The position numbers and the translations under genes were made by a program. A stretch of 64,000 nucleotides of DNA from Prochlorococcus marinus CUG1415 (GTDB lineage Bacteria > Cyanobacteriota > Cyanobacteriia > PCC-6307 > Cyanobiaceae). Location of the stretch: the NCBI RefSeq assembly GCF_017696015.1, contig NZ_JAAORL010000001.1, forward strand, positions 930,001-994,000, in the 5' to 3' direction. Positions 51,435-60,340 of this stretch are shown one piece after another; within the stretch, counting starts at the first letter, position 1, and the number at the start of each line of letters is the position of its first letter. A model generated the notes under the pieces. The model saw nothing but the letters and a program-made list of their open reading frames with translations. It was not told the DNA's origin and did no database searches.

Positions 51435-51740
51435 AGGAGGTCTTTCAAAATGATCGATAGCCTGCCTGAAATTTCGGAATAAACCGAACTAATTTAATTA
51501 ACTGCTCCAATTATTTTTTATTAATGTCTAAGCTTCCTTCTTCTGCATCGTTTAGGTGCCCTTCAAGAAACAAGCTTAATTCTAGAGTTTTTGCCCCAGT
51601 TAAAGACAATTAGTTTATTTTGGTGAGCATTAGCTTAATAGAAGTTAACAACAAGGATCCATGATTTAGGTGCGTTATTAACTTCAGTAAAAAATATAAG
51701 TAAGAGATAAAAGAGGGCTTATTTAAGCTCTCTTTTTTTT
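51435..51740 (+). ncRNA. Candidate RNA or leader with micro-ORFs and a strong terminator
   Basis: Within the 560-bp gap 51238-51796, a perfect SD (AGGAGG, 51435-51440) precedes a 10-codon frame (51450-51482, MIDSLPEISE). A 29-codon frame follows (51524-51613; KLPSSASFRCPSRNKL). A terminator AGAGGGCTT / AAGCTCTCT with Ts ends at 51740. GC is locally raised. It could be a small RNA, a small-protein mRNA, or a leader-controlled transcript; no plus-strand gene lies between it and the terminator. Confidence 0.5.
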
Positions 51741-51796
51741 ATAAGATGACTTTCTTCTGTTTTTATAGATAATGATTAAAACAATAAAAATAAAAA

Positions 51797-52069
51797 ATGG
51801 TTCGATATTATTGCCCATATTGCAATCCTAAATATCAATTTCAAAAACAATCCTCAAAAGGTAATCTTATATGTGGTTTGTGTGGAGAGGATCTTTTAAA
51901 AAAACCATTTATTAGGTGGAACCAGATAATTGCTTTAGTTGCAGCATCATCATTACTTCTCCCCTTAATATATACTTTTATTATTTTAATTAAAAATCAA
52001 ATAAATCCTCCTAATAAAAATTATCAAGCTAATAATACTTTTATGATAATTATTAAAGAAAAAATTTAA
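51797..52069 (+). CDS. Zinc-ribbon membrane protein
   Basis: 90 residues with two CxxC pairs (YYCPYCNPKY; LICGLCGEDL) and one helix (IIALVAASSLLLPLIYTFIIL). Similar in layout to the ribbon-anchor protein at 27840 but with the ribbon spelled differently. Unknown function. Confidence 0.65.
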   Translation: MVRYYCPYCNPKYQFQKQSSKGNLICGLCGEDLLKKPFIRWNQIIALVAASSLLLPLIYTFIILIKNQINPPNKNYQANNTFMIIIKEKI

Positions 52070-52097
52070 TAAAACAATTTTAAAAAATCCCGAGAGG

Positions 52098-52331
52098 TCA
52101 ACCTCTACATAGAGATTTATTTAAACATGAATTTTTACTCTCAATATGCATTTGATCATTAAAATTATTTAATTTTTTTTCATTATTTATGGCTTTAAAT
52201 TTTTGTCCACAATGTTCTTTGCAACCACCATTAAAAATATTATGTGCATATAAATTAGAAATATTTGTTAGAAGTAAAAGAAAAATTATTTTAAAAATTT
52301 TATAAAAATCAGATTTAAACCTTAGTAACAT
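52098..52331 (-). CDS. Small secreted Cys-containing protein
   Basis: 77 residues with a signal peptide (IFKIIFLLLLTNISNLYA) and a short mature part with four Cys (GGCKEHCGQ; NSCLNKSLC). Disulfide-bonded or metal-binding possibilities. No family recognised. Confidence 0.55.
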   Translation of the reverse strand: MLLRFKSDFYKIFKIIFLLLLTNISNLYAHNIFNGGCKEHCGQKFKAINNEKKLNNFNDQMHIESKNSCLNKSLCRG

Positions 52332-52362
52332 TTCCAGAGAATTAATAAATAAATAATACCAG

Positions 52363-52599
52363 TTAATTCCAAGGAGTGTTTATAAGTCCCCAGATATCGA
52401 AGAAGAAAAATAAAACTGCAATAACAACAAGATCCCAAGCTCTTTCCCTAAAAGCCCAAGGCGCAATAAAAACCTCCCCAAGCCCGTGGAGTGCCGCCCC
52501 TACGGGTAGATGATCAAGAACCAGCAAACTGTGAGAGAGGATAAAAAGAAAGCTTGCGAAATATCTAAACAAAACAAATTGCCAATTACTAGAACTCAT
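52363..52599 (-). CDS. Conserved small membrane protein
   Basis: 78 residues with two helices (FVLFRYFASFLFILSHSLLVL; LVVIAVLFFFFDIWGLI) linked by a conserved-looking GAALHGLGEVFIAPWAFRER loop. The GC content rises over this gene, a sign of constraint. Family name unknown to me. Confidence 0.65.
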   Translation of the reverse strand: MSSSNWQFVLFRYFASFLFILSHSLLVLDHLPVGAALHGLGEVFIAPWAFRERAWDLVVIAVLFFFFDIWGLINTPWN

Positions 52600-52736
52600 A
52601 CCTTTTAGATTTTTAAGAAATATAATTCAATGATCAAAATAATGAAATAGATAGAGTCAAGAGATATTATTTTTGGTAGCCATAAATACGAATAAAGATC
52701 TAAAGCTCAAGTAAAAATTACTAAACGAAGAAATAT

Positions 52737-54170
52737 ATGTTTTCAGGTTATCTTCCTAAAAATAGTTTTGATGAATACTTTAAGGATAATGTTAACTCTG
52801 CTAGAGAAATATTAATTCCACTTCTTTCCTCTTTAGATAATATGGGGCTTGAAGAATTAAAAAGGAATCATTCTGCAGCAAAAAAATTATTACTAAGACA
52901 TGGTGCTACTTTTAGGTTAAATGATACTGGTTTAAAAGGGACCGAGAGAATATTACCTTTTGATCCACTCCCAAGAATAATAAGTAAAGATGATTGGGTA
53001 ACATTAGAAAAAGGACTAAAACAAAGGCTTGAGGCAATTGATTTATTCCTTGATGATATTTATAATTCTCAAAATATAATTAATGACGGAATAATTCCAA
53101 GAGAATTAATAGAGAGTTCAGAAGGTTGGAGACCTCAAATGATAGGTTTCAAACCTCCATTAAATAAATGGTGTCAAATTTCAGGACTTGATTTGATAAG
53201 GGACAGAAATGGGGCTTGGCATGTTTTAGAAGATAATTTAAGATGCCCTTCTGGGGTTGCTTATTTCTTAGAAAATAGATTAGTTATGAAAAATATTTTT
53301 CCTAATCTTTTCTCTGGCAGAATAGTAAAACCGATCGATGAATATCCATCATATCTTTTAAAAACTCTTCAAGAACTTGCAGTTTGGACAGATACTCCCA
53401 AGATAGTTCTACTAACTCCAGGAATTTTTAATAGTGCTTATTTTGAACATAGTTATTTAGCTCAAGAAATGGGCATCCAACTAGTTCAAGGTCATGACTT
53501 GGTTTGTAATGATGATTATGTATATTTAAAAACCACCTCTGGATTAAAAAGAGTAGATGTCATTTACAGACGAATTGATGATGATTTCTTAGATCCTCTT
53601 AATTTCAGGAAAGAATCCTGCCTTGGTGTTAGCGGATTACTTGATGTTTTCAAGGCAGGTCATGTAGCTTTAGCAAATGCACCTGGCACTGGAATAGCAG
53701 ATGACAAAATGATTTATTCATTTGTTCCAAAAATGATTAAATATTATCTTGATGAAGAAATTATTATTAAAAATGTAGAAACTTATATTTGTCATTACAA
53801 AAAGGATCGAGATTATGTTCTAGAAAATTTATCAAAACTTGTTGTTAAGTCTGTAGCTGAAGCTGGGGGTTATGGAATGTTAATTGGACCTCACTCAACG
53901 ACAAGTGAAATAGAAGACTTTGCTAATAAAATCAAAAACAAACCTAGAAATTTCATTGCACAACCAACATTAGAATTATCTACTGTGCCATCGTTATGTG
54001 ATGGGGAGCTATATCCATGTCATGTCGATTTAAGACCATACATTTTAAGAGGAAAAGATTCATGGGTAAGCCCAGGTGGGCTCACGAGGGTAGCCTTAAA
54101 AAAAGGATCATTAGTCGTAAACTCTTCTCAAGGTGGAGGATGCAAAGATACTTGGGTTGTAGGTAAATAA
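52737..54170 (+). CDS. Circularly permuted ATP-grasp protein (DUF404/DUF407)
   Basis: 477 residues matching the circularly permuted ATP-grasp type: FDPLPRIISKDDW near the start, EDNLRCPSGVAYFLENR, VDVIYRRIDDDFLDPL, LANAPGTGIADDKMIY and KSVAEAGGYGMLIGP with the nucleotide-binding loop. First gene of a well-spread trio with an alpha-E protein and a transglutaminase; comparative genomics predicts a peptide ligase system, but no substrate is known. One base separates it from the next ATG. Confidence 0.92.
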   Translation: MFSGYLPKNSFDEYFKDNVNSAREILIPLLSSLDNMGLEELKRNHSAAKKLLLRHGATFRLNDTGLKGTERILPFDPLPRIISKDDWVTLEKGLKQRLEAIDLFLDDIYNSQNIINDGIIPRELIESSEGWRPQMIGFKPPLNKWCQISGLDLIRDRNGAWHVLEDNLRCPSGVAYFLENRLVMKNIFPNLFSGRIVKPIDEYPSYLLKTLQELAVWTDTPKIVLLTPGIFNSAYFEHSYLAQEMGIQLVQGHDLVCNDDYVYLKTTSGLKRVDVIYRRIDDDFLDPLNFRKESCLGVSGLLDVFKAGHVALANAPGTGIADDKMIYSFVPKMIKYYLDEEIIIKNVETYICHYKKDRDYVLENLSKLVVKSVAEAGGYGMLIGPHSTTSEIEDFANKIKNKPRNFIAQPTLELSTVPSLCDGELYPCHVDLRPYILRGKDSWVSPGGLTRVALKKGSLVVNSSQGGGCKDTWVVGK

Positions 54171-54171
54171 A

Positions 54172-55113
54172 ATGCTTTTAAGTCGAGTAGCAGAGTCTCT
54201 TTATTGGATAAATCGTTATTTAGAACGAGCAGAAAATATATCTCGTTTTGTAGAAGTAAGTGAAGCAATGTCATTAGATTGCCCACCTGGAAGCGCAGAA
54301 CCTTGGCTCCCATTAATTGATGCCTCAAGTGACAGAGAATTATTTGATAATAGATTTCCAGAGAAAAAACCTGATGATGTTATTAATTTTTTAATAAGAG
54401 ATCGTTTAAATCCAAACAGCATAATTTCTTGCATTCAAATGGCAAGAGAAAATGCAAGACAAATCAGAGACGTAATGACCACAGAAATGTGGGAACAAAT
54501 AAATATTTTATATTGGAATATGCAAGATGGAGAGGCAATATGGAATAAACCAAGACAAGAACAATTAAGTGAAATAAGGAGGGAATGTCAGCTTTTTTAT
54601 GGAATTACAGATGCGACTCTAAGCAAAGACCTTGCTTGGAGATTTAGCATTCTTGGAAGATTAATTGAGAGAGCTGACAAAACATCTAGAATTTTAGATG
54701 TTAAATATTATTTACTTCTACCCAGCCTAGATGAACTTGGAGGAGTTCTTGATGAGTTGCAATGGATTGCACTTTTACGCTCAGCTGGAGCTTATCAAAT
54801 GTTTAGGAAAGCAGAGCAAAATTCTATAAAGCCTAATTCAGTTGCAAGATTTCTTCTACTTGATCCAATTTTCCCTAGATCAGTAAGATACTGTCTTGAT
54901 AGGATAAGTAATACTCTTAAGAGTATAGATACCTCACCACCTCCTGAAAATCCTTCAGAATTAGAATGCATGAGAGGTTTGCTTAAAGCAAAGTGGAGTT
55001 ATATCAGAATTGAAGATATAATCAATGATGGTTTACATGAGGCAATCGATTCATTACAAATTGATTTAAATAAATTAAATGATCTCATTCAAGAAAAATA
55101 TTTTATTAATTAA
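54172..55113 (+). CDS. Alpha-E domain protein
   Basis: 313 residues, all-helical: LSRVAESLYWINRYLERAENISR is the alpha-E signature, and MARENARQIRDVMTTEMWEQIN and GRLIERADKTSRILDVKYY follow. It always travels with the ATP-grasp protein and probably forms a complex with it. One base after the ATP-grasp stop; the transglutaminase starts 11 bases later. Confidence 0.92.
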   Translation: MLLSRVAESLYWINRYLERAENISRFVEVSEAMSLDCPPGSAEPWLPLIDASSDRELFDNRFPEKKPDDVINFLIRDRLNPNSIISCIQMARENARQIRDVMTTEMWEQINILYWNMQDGEAIWNKPRQEQLSEIRRECQLFYGITDATLSKDLAWRFSILGRLIERADKTSRILDVKYYLLLPSLDELGGVLDELQWIALLRSAGAYQMFRKAEQNSIKPNSVARFLLLDPIFPRSVRYCLDRISNTLKSIDTSPPPENPSELECMRGLLKAKWSYIRIEDIINDGLHEAIDSLQIDLNKLNDLIQEKYFIN

Positions 55114-55124
55114 TAAGTTTATTA

Positions 55125-55982
55125 ATGAGAATTAAATACATTCACAAACTTGAATATAAATATGAAGACCCTGTTCAATTAGGAGAGCATAGATTATGTA
55201 TAAAGCCAAGGTCAAATGGATTTCAAAAGTTAAAGAATTTTGAATTAAAAATAACCCCTGAACCAGAAATTATTTATCCATTACTTGCTGCCAGTGGCGA
55301 AGAGATTAATAGAATCAGATTCAATGGATTAACAGATAATTTGATTATTGAATCAATTAGCGAAGTTGAAACGATTAAACATCCAAACATTATCGATGGT
55401 GTTAAAAATAGAGATTTAACATTACCTTTTTGTAGAAGCATTATTAACAGAGATTTACAGGGGGCTCTAGAAGGGTGGATGCCCAATGGACAACACGATC
55501 CATCTGCGGTTGAACTTGCCCAAGAAGCTTTGGCAGGAAGTATTAATAACGCATTATCATTCACCTACCAACTAATAGAGATCATTCAAGATAGAGTCAA
55601 ATATACTAAAAGACATACAGGCCCTGCATGGCCAGCTAGCAGAACACTTAGAGAGCGTATAGGTTCATGCAGAGATTTAGCAATGCTGATGGTTGAAGCT
55701 TGTAGGTCTGTTGGGATCCCAAGTAGGTTTGTGAGTGGTTATCATTTTGAAGATCCGTTGCCTTCTGAGTTAGATTTACATGCTTGGGCTGAGTTATATA
55801 TACCAGGTGCTGGTTGGAGAGGTTTTGATCCAAGCGGAAAAGGATTAATAGATGAAAGATATTTAACATTGGTATCCTCTTCCAAATCTAATTTGACTTC
55901 TATCATTACAGGAATCTTTACAGGAAAAAATGATCTAGAAAATTCTTTATCCTGGGAAATCAAACCTATTGAAATTAAATAA
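55125..55982 (+). CDS. Transglutaminase-like cysteine peptidase
   Basis: 285 residues. N-terminal beta domain (KYEDPVQLGEHRLCIKPR) and a transglutaminase core with the Cys in RIGSCRDLAMLMVEACR, the His in DLHAWAEL and the Asp in GWRGFDP. All three catalytic residues are present, so it is probably an active protease or amidase. Third gene of the ATP-grasp trio; joining and cutting activities suggest a peptide-modification cycle. Confidence 0.92.
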   Translation: MRIKYIHKLEYKYEDPVQLGEHRLCIKPRSNGFQKLKNFELKITPEPEIIYPLLAASGEEINRIRFNGLTDNLIIESISEVETIKHPNIIDGVKNRDLTLPFCRSIINRDLQGALEGWMPNGQHDPSAVELAQEALAGSINNALSFTYQLIEIIQDRVKYTKRHTGPAWPASRTLRERIGSCRDLAMLMVEACRSVGIPSRFVSGYHFEDPLPSELDLHAWAELYIPGAGWRGFDPSGKGLIDERYLTLVSSSKSNLTSIITGIFTGKNDLENSLSWEIKPIEIK

Positions 55983-56109
55983 AAAATAAAAATTTAACCC
56001 TTTAAAGTAATAAAAAAAACAACAAATAAAAATATGTTTATTTTTAGTGATAATTGATACGTTCCCAGATGTATATATCTGTTTTCATTTGTTTAATCTT
56101 TAAAGAAAA

Positions 56110-56631
56110 TTGAACTCAAGTTTGGAAATTCCAGTTATTGAATCAAACAAATCAAAAATGTTTGAATTGATAAGTTATGAAAAATTTCGTGACACAAAAG
56201 ATGTCAGATTTTTTGATATTAGTATTAATGAATCAAATTATAGAGATCTAGTAATACACAGTGGTCCTGCAGTTAGTCCGCCAAATGAGGACGAATTAAA
56301 TAATTGGCAATTTTATATACATAATAATCAAGAAGATAATCTACTAGCTATCTCAGGGGGAAGAACTTTTTTCCTTGTTAATTTTGGGTGGGATTATCCT
56401 TTTTATAAAGTTAGATTAGAATCCTGTGGATATATTCTAAGAATTCCTAGAGGAACTTTTCATAGATCAGTATCTGACGAAAACGGTTCAATAGTTTTAA
56501 ATCAAGCTATAAGAGATAAAGGAGGTACAGTTGAATCTGAATTCAAGGTTACGAATAGCAAAGATAACAAAAAACTTCTAGATTGTATAACTAATTTAGA
56601 GCCTAGATTTAAAATTTATAGTGTTAAATAA
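56110..56631 (+). CDS. Cupin-like hypothetical protein
   Basis: 173 residues from a TTG. The second half reads like a cupin barrel: [20 protein letters not shown], then [20 protein letters not shown], then NQAIRDKGG. Only one metal-type His is seen. It lies 128 bp behind the transglutaminase on the same strand and may have its own promoter. Link to the trio unproven. Confidence 0.58.
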   Translation: MNSSLEIPVIESNKSKMFELISYEKFRDTKDVRFFDISINESNYRDLVIHSGPAVSPPNEDELNNWQFYIHNNQEDNLLAISGGRTFFLVNFGWDYPFYKVRLESCGYILRIPRGTFHRSVSDENGSIVLNQAIRDKGGTVESEFKVTNSKDNKKLLDCITNLEPRFKIYSVK

Positions 56632-56714
56632 TCTTAAAAAGGAGTTCCAAATTTATACATCAATTAAAAAAAATATCTAATTGTTATAAAATAAAATTAT
56701 TGAAATTTTTTAAT

Positions 56715-57233
56715 ATGAAGTTTTTTAGGTTTTTTAAATATTTTTTATGCATAACTTTTTCTTTCTTAGTTTTATCCTCTCCAGTTTTTGCTGGGGCAAA
56801 TGTTGCTGTTAAGGGAGAAGGAGATGAAGTCCCAAGTTATGTAAGGTCTAATATTACAGGATTTGATTTCCATGGAGAGGACCTTCATTTGTCTTCTATA
56901 GCAGGAGCAGTTGCGAGAGACGCAGATTTTAGTGATGTTGATTTACATGGAACTACATTAACCCTATCTGATTTAAAAGGTTCTAATTTAAATGGAATCG
57001 ACCTAACCGATACTCTTTCTGATCGAGTTAATTTCCAAAAAACAGATCTTAGAAATGCTGTTTTAATAAATATGATCGCATCAGGCAGCAGTTTTGCAGG
57101 CGCCAATATAGAAGGAGCAGATTTTTCTTACGCCATTCTTGACACCGAAGACCAAAGAAATCTTTGTAAAATTGCTGATGGGATCAATCCAACAACAGGT
57201 GTTTCTACAAGAGAAAGCCTTGAGTGTAGTTAG
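56715..57233 (+). CDS. Secreted pentapeptide-repeat protein
   Basis: 172 residues with a signal peptide ([21 protein letters not shown], cleaved before GANVAVKG) and A(D/N)LxX pentapeptides through the middle ([44 protein letters not shown]). In cyanobacteria such proteins lie in the thylakoid lumen or periplasm; some form right-handed beta helices. ATG at 56715, with an upstream TTG at 56700. Confidence 0.84.
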   Translation: MKFFRFFKYFLCITFSFLVLSSPVFAGANVAVKGEGDEVPSYVRSNITGFDFHGEDLHLSSIAGAVARDADFSDVDLHGTTLTLSDLKGSNLNGIDLTDTLSDRVNFQKTDLRNAVLINMIASGSSFAGANIEGADFSYAILDTEDQRNLCKIADGINPTTGVSTRESLECS

Positions 57234-57242
57234 AAATTAAAA

Positions 57243-57596
57243 TTATAAGTAAATTTTCTTACCATTATTAAATTTATAAATCCTTTGTTCATCGTCTTGA
57301 AATATCATTTCACCATTTAATTTAGATTTCTTAAATTTTGAAAGTCTTGCTCGGTGTATATTAGATTTTCTATTTATAATATCTTCATTATCATAAAATC
57401 CAATATAGATATTTATATTAGGGTTTGAAAAGGTTTTTTCTTCCTCTCTTAAAAAAATCCTCTCAATATTTGATTGCTTACTCTGCAATTTATTTTTAAA
57501 TTTGTTTAATTTAATATTATTAGTTTTTCTAGAATTAATTTTTTTGTAGAACAATAAGATAATTCCAAAGAATAGAAAAACTAAAAATTTATTCAT
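57243..57596 (-). CDS. Membrane-anchored hypothetical protein
   Basis: 117 residues: one N-terminal helix (KFLVFLFFGIILLFY), a basic linker, then a soluble part (NINIYIGFYDNEDIINRKSN). Three bases separate it from the next upstream minus-strand gene. Family unknown. Confidence 0.55.
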   Translation of the reverse strand: MNKFLVFLFFGIILLFYKKINSRKTNNIKLNKFKNKLQSKQSNIERIFLREEEKTFSNPNINIYIGFYDNEDIINRKSNIHRARLSKFKKSKLNGEMIFQDDEQRIYKFNNGKKIYL

Positions 57597-57599
57597 TAC

Positions 57600-57797
57600 T
57601 TATTTAATTTTTATTTTTATATCTACACCTAAGTTACTTTTAGAAGTTAATGTCTCTTTTTTAAAAATTCCATAAGTAAAAATTCTAGATAAAGTTTTCA
57701 AAGATTTAAAAGCCAAAAAAACAGTAAACAAAAAGAAAACAATAAGTTTTTCTACAAGAAAGTTGTTATTTTTATTTTTATTTTCTAAGTTACTCAT
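57600..57797 (-). CDS. Small membrane protein
   Basis: 65 residues with one helix (LIVFFLFTVFLAFKSLKTL) and polar ends. Between the PfkB kinase and the membrane-anchored gene on the same strand, 16 and 3 bases away, so an operon is likely. Confidence 0.52.
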   Translation of the reverse strand: MSNLENKNKNNNFLVEKLIVFFLFTVFLAFKSLKTLSRIFTYGIFKKETLTSKSNLGVDIKIKIK

Positions 57798-57813
57798 AAA
57801 AGTTTTAAATCAC

Positions 57814-58683
57814 TTATTGTTTATCATAATTTGCATATGGGCCAAAAAATTCACTAGCGTTTCTTCCTAGTACTTTAGCAAGATTTAAACTTTTATCTAT
57901 ATTCCATTTAGATGCCATTCCATAAAGAATACCAGCAGCAAAAGAGTCCCCACATCCATAAGAATCAACTTTTAGTTTTTTGTTTTTAAGAGCCTTATAT
58001 CTTCCTCCTGGAAATATTATGCCTCCCTTCTCCCCCTCAGTTTTGATTGTATATTTAGGTTTTAACGATAAATCAGAAAAAGAAAAAACTTCCCCTGGAT
58101 CAAGATTACTGCCTATTAATCCATCCATAAGGACATTCGATTTATTAATTGTATTTAATCCCACCCTTGGTGTAGTACACAGTATTGAAGCTGATCTAGC
58201 CATTTTAAAAATCTCAGAATCAGATGCAGTAATAAAAATTCCGTCCATTTTTTTCAAAATGTTCCATTCTAAGTTGTCATTATGATTCGGGGCCAATCTT
58301 TCTCCAATAACTGTAATTGCTCTCTCACCTTGAGAGTCAATTAAACTAAAGCCTCTTCTAGTAGGTTTGTCACGCCATGCCACATGTAACTTTATTCCCA
58401 TATTTGAAAGAATTTTGAGGCATTTATCTCCATAATCATCATTACCTAATGCAGTAAAAAAATGAATTTGGTTTAAAGTTAAATCAGAAAGTATTTTTGC
58501 GATAATAGAGCCACCTCCAGCTGGAGACTCAAGGGACTTTTTAGAATGAGAAATAACTCCGTGTTTTGGCAATTGATCAACCTTTAAGAAATTCATCCAC
58601 TCGACGTGACCAACTACAGCAAAATTTAAATTTCCTTTTTTAAATTTATCGTCTTCAACTTTATTATTCTTTTCAACAACCAT
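57814..58683 (-). CDS. PfkB-family sugar kinase
   Basis: 289 residues of ribokinase fold: NFAVVGHVEWMNFLKVDQLP at the N-terminus, ESPAGGGSIIAKILSDL in place of the GGNxAN signature, and GCGDSFAAGILYGMASKW with the catalytic Asp near the C-terminus. Substrate not determinable; the divergent N-terminal signature sets it apart from ribokinase and adenosine kinase. Confidence 0.84.
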   Translation of the reverse strand: MVVEKNNKVEDDKFKKGNLNFAVVGHVEWMNFLKVDQLPKHGVISHSKKSLESPAGGGSIIAKILSDLTLNQIHFFTALGNDDYGDKCLKILSNMGIKLHVAWRDKPTRRGFSLIDSQGERAITVIGERLAPNHNDNLEWNILKKMDGIFITASDSEIFKMARSASILCTTPRVGLNTINKSNVLMDGLIGSNLDPGEVFSFSDLSLKPKYTIKTEGEKGGIIFPGGRYKALKNKKLKVDSYGCGDSFAAGILYGMASKWNIDKSLNLAKVLGRNASEFFGPYANYDKQ

Positions 58684-58724
58684 AAGCTTTTAAATACTAT
58701 TATTAAAAGAAATATTTTTGACAA

Positions 58725-59093
58725 GTGAATTCATTTAACATTTTAAAAGATAATAAACAGATACTATCTTATCTTTACCTTTTTCTATCAATTTTGGGTG
58801 CTGTCCTTCCAATGATGGCAAATTTCGAATTTGCTAGGGAATATGGAAACAGCTTTGATATTAACAACTTCATTTCTTTAGCGAATGCCAACCCTGCAGC
58901 TCAGTCAATTTCTAGAGACTTATTAGTAGGTGCCAGTGCAATTTTTATATGGATAGTAAATGAATCAAAAAAATTGAAGATGAAGAATATGTGGGTTGTT
59001 TACATTGGAACTTTTCTTATTGCATTTGCATTCTCAGCACCTTTTTTCTTATTTCTAAGAGAGAGAAGAATTATTGAATTAGAAAAAATTTAA
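58725..59093 (+). CDS. DUF2834 membrane protein
   Basis: 122 residues from a GTG with three helices. YLFLSILGAVLPMMANFEFARE and LLVGASAIFIWIVNESKKLK fit DUF2834. The GTG lies 41 bases from the kinase start on the other strand, so they share a divergent promoter region. Role unknown. Confidence 0.8.
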   Translation: MNSFNILKDNKQILSYLYLFLSILGAVLPMMANFEFAREYGNSFDINNFISLANANPAAQSISRDLLVGASAIFIWIVNESKKLKMKNMWVVYIGTFLIAFAFSAPFFLFLRERRIIELEKI

Positions 59094-59108
59094 ATTTTTA
59101 AAGATTAA

Positions 59109-60338
59109 TTAAAATAATCTCTTAAATAGGATTGCAAAAATTATAAAACAAGCAAAGGAAATAGATAGCCAGATCACTGAAGCATAACCAAAAAGATCTA
59201 ATATACGTCCCGAAATAAATGGACCAAAAAAATAACCCATAGCGAAACATTGTGATAATAGAGCGAGTGCAAAACCTTTTTTGTTTGAAGGAGCTATTCT
59301 GAAAACGATATCTGTTGATGTTGGAAGAAATGAAGCAGTCCCTAAACTTACTAATATCAATGAAAAAGAAATTAAATAAAAAGCTGGGATATTCAAATAA
59401 CTAGAAATAAATAATAAAAATGAAGCGAAAGAAAAATTTATCAAACTAAATTTCAACCCAAATAATCTCCCTTTTTTTGATATCCAGGATCCAATAGGCC
59501 ATTGCAAAAACAACAATAAAATTAACTGAATAGAAATTATAAGACTAATAATTTCTTTGCTTAATGCATTGCGATATACTCCACCTTTAACAAGATCCAG
59601 AGGCAAAGTTACTTGAATCAGAGCTAAAGAGGTAGTTATCAATAAAATAGATAAAATTATTATTGTTGAATTTTTATTCCATTTCAATTGTCCCTGATTA
59701 ATTGGATCTACAAATTTTTTTTGGAAATTTTCTAAGTTTCTTTTAATAGAAGAACTATTTCTAGATATTAAATATGTGATAACTAACATGCAAAATATAT
59801 CATTAATAAAAATTGATTTAGAATACAAAAAATTCGTCATATAACCCCCTAAGAATACCCCTAGAAATATTCCTAAAGCCTCCGAACTCCTTACAAGAGC
59901 ATAAGCTTTGCGTGTTTCGATAGGATGGCAAAAATAGGGTACCCCAAACTCGGCAGCAGGCCAATATATTCCTGCAGCAGCCCCAACAAGTGATTGTCCA
60001 ATTATGTACAAAAAAGTATCTCTTGAAAAAATGAGGCATAAGCTAGCGGCAATACTTAGTATTGAAGAAGTAACTATTGGAAATTGTATTTTCCCTGTTT
60101 TATTAAGATAATTACCTGTAAAGAGTCTTGTTACGGTTCCAATTATTGCTGAAATGGTAAACCCCAAGCCAATATCTGTTGCCGATAATCCTAGGTTATT
60201 AAAAATAAGTGATGTTAAATAAATAACACCTCCTGCTCCAAATGCAGCGTAAAATCTTATCTTGGTTATTAACCTCAAATGATATGGAAATTGAATCCAC
60301 CAATTTTTGCTAATTTGTAAACTATTTGGACTAATCAC
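59109..60338 (-). CDS. Major facilitator superfamily transporter
   Basis: 409 residues, about 12 helices in two halves. The GxxxD-type loop after helix 2 is seen as TRLFTGNYLNKTGK, and a second-half equivalent is IGSWISKKGRLFG. Probably a drug/metabolite exporter type, unspecific. Its GTG start and the GTG of the divergent hydrolase both lie in one palindrome (CACTAGTG, 60336-60343), so at least one true start may be further inside. Confidence 0.84.
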   Translation of the reverse strand: MISPNSLQISKNWWIQFPYHLRLITKIRFYAAFGAGGVIYLTSLIFNNLGLSATDIGLGFTISAIIGTVTRLFTGNYLNKTGKIQFPIVTSSILSIAASLCLIFSRDTFLYIIGQSLVGAAAGIYWPAAEFGVPYFCHPIETRKAYALVRSSEALGIFLGVFLGGYMTNFLYSKSIFINDIFCMLVITYLISRNSSSIKRNLENFQKKFVDPINQGQLKWNKNSTIIILSILLITTSLALIQVTLPLDLVKGGVYRNALSKEIISLIISIQLILLLFLQWPIGSWISKKGRLFGLKFSLINFSFASFLLFISSYLNIPAFYLISFSLILVSLGTASFLPTSTDIVFRIAPSNKKGFALALLSQCFAMGYFFGPFISGRILDLFGYASVIWLSISFACFIIFAILFKRLF

Positions 60339-60340
60339 TA

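Noticed and set aside
52091-52106. AGAGGT/ACCTCT palindrome between convergent genes
   Set aside because: No T-run on either side and an almost zero-length loop; not enough for a terminator.
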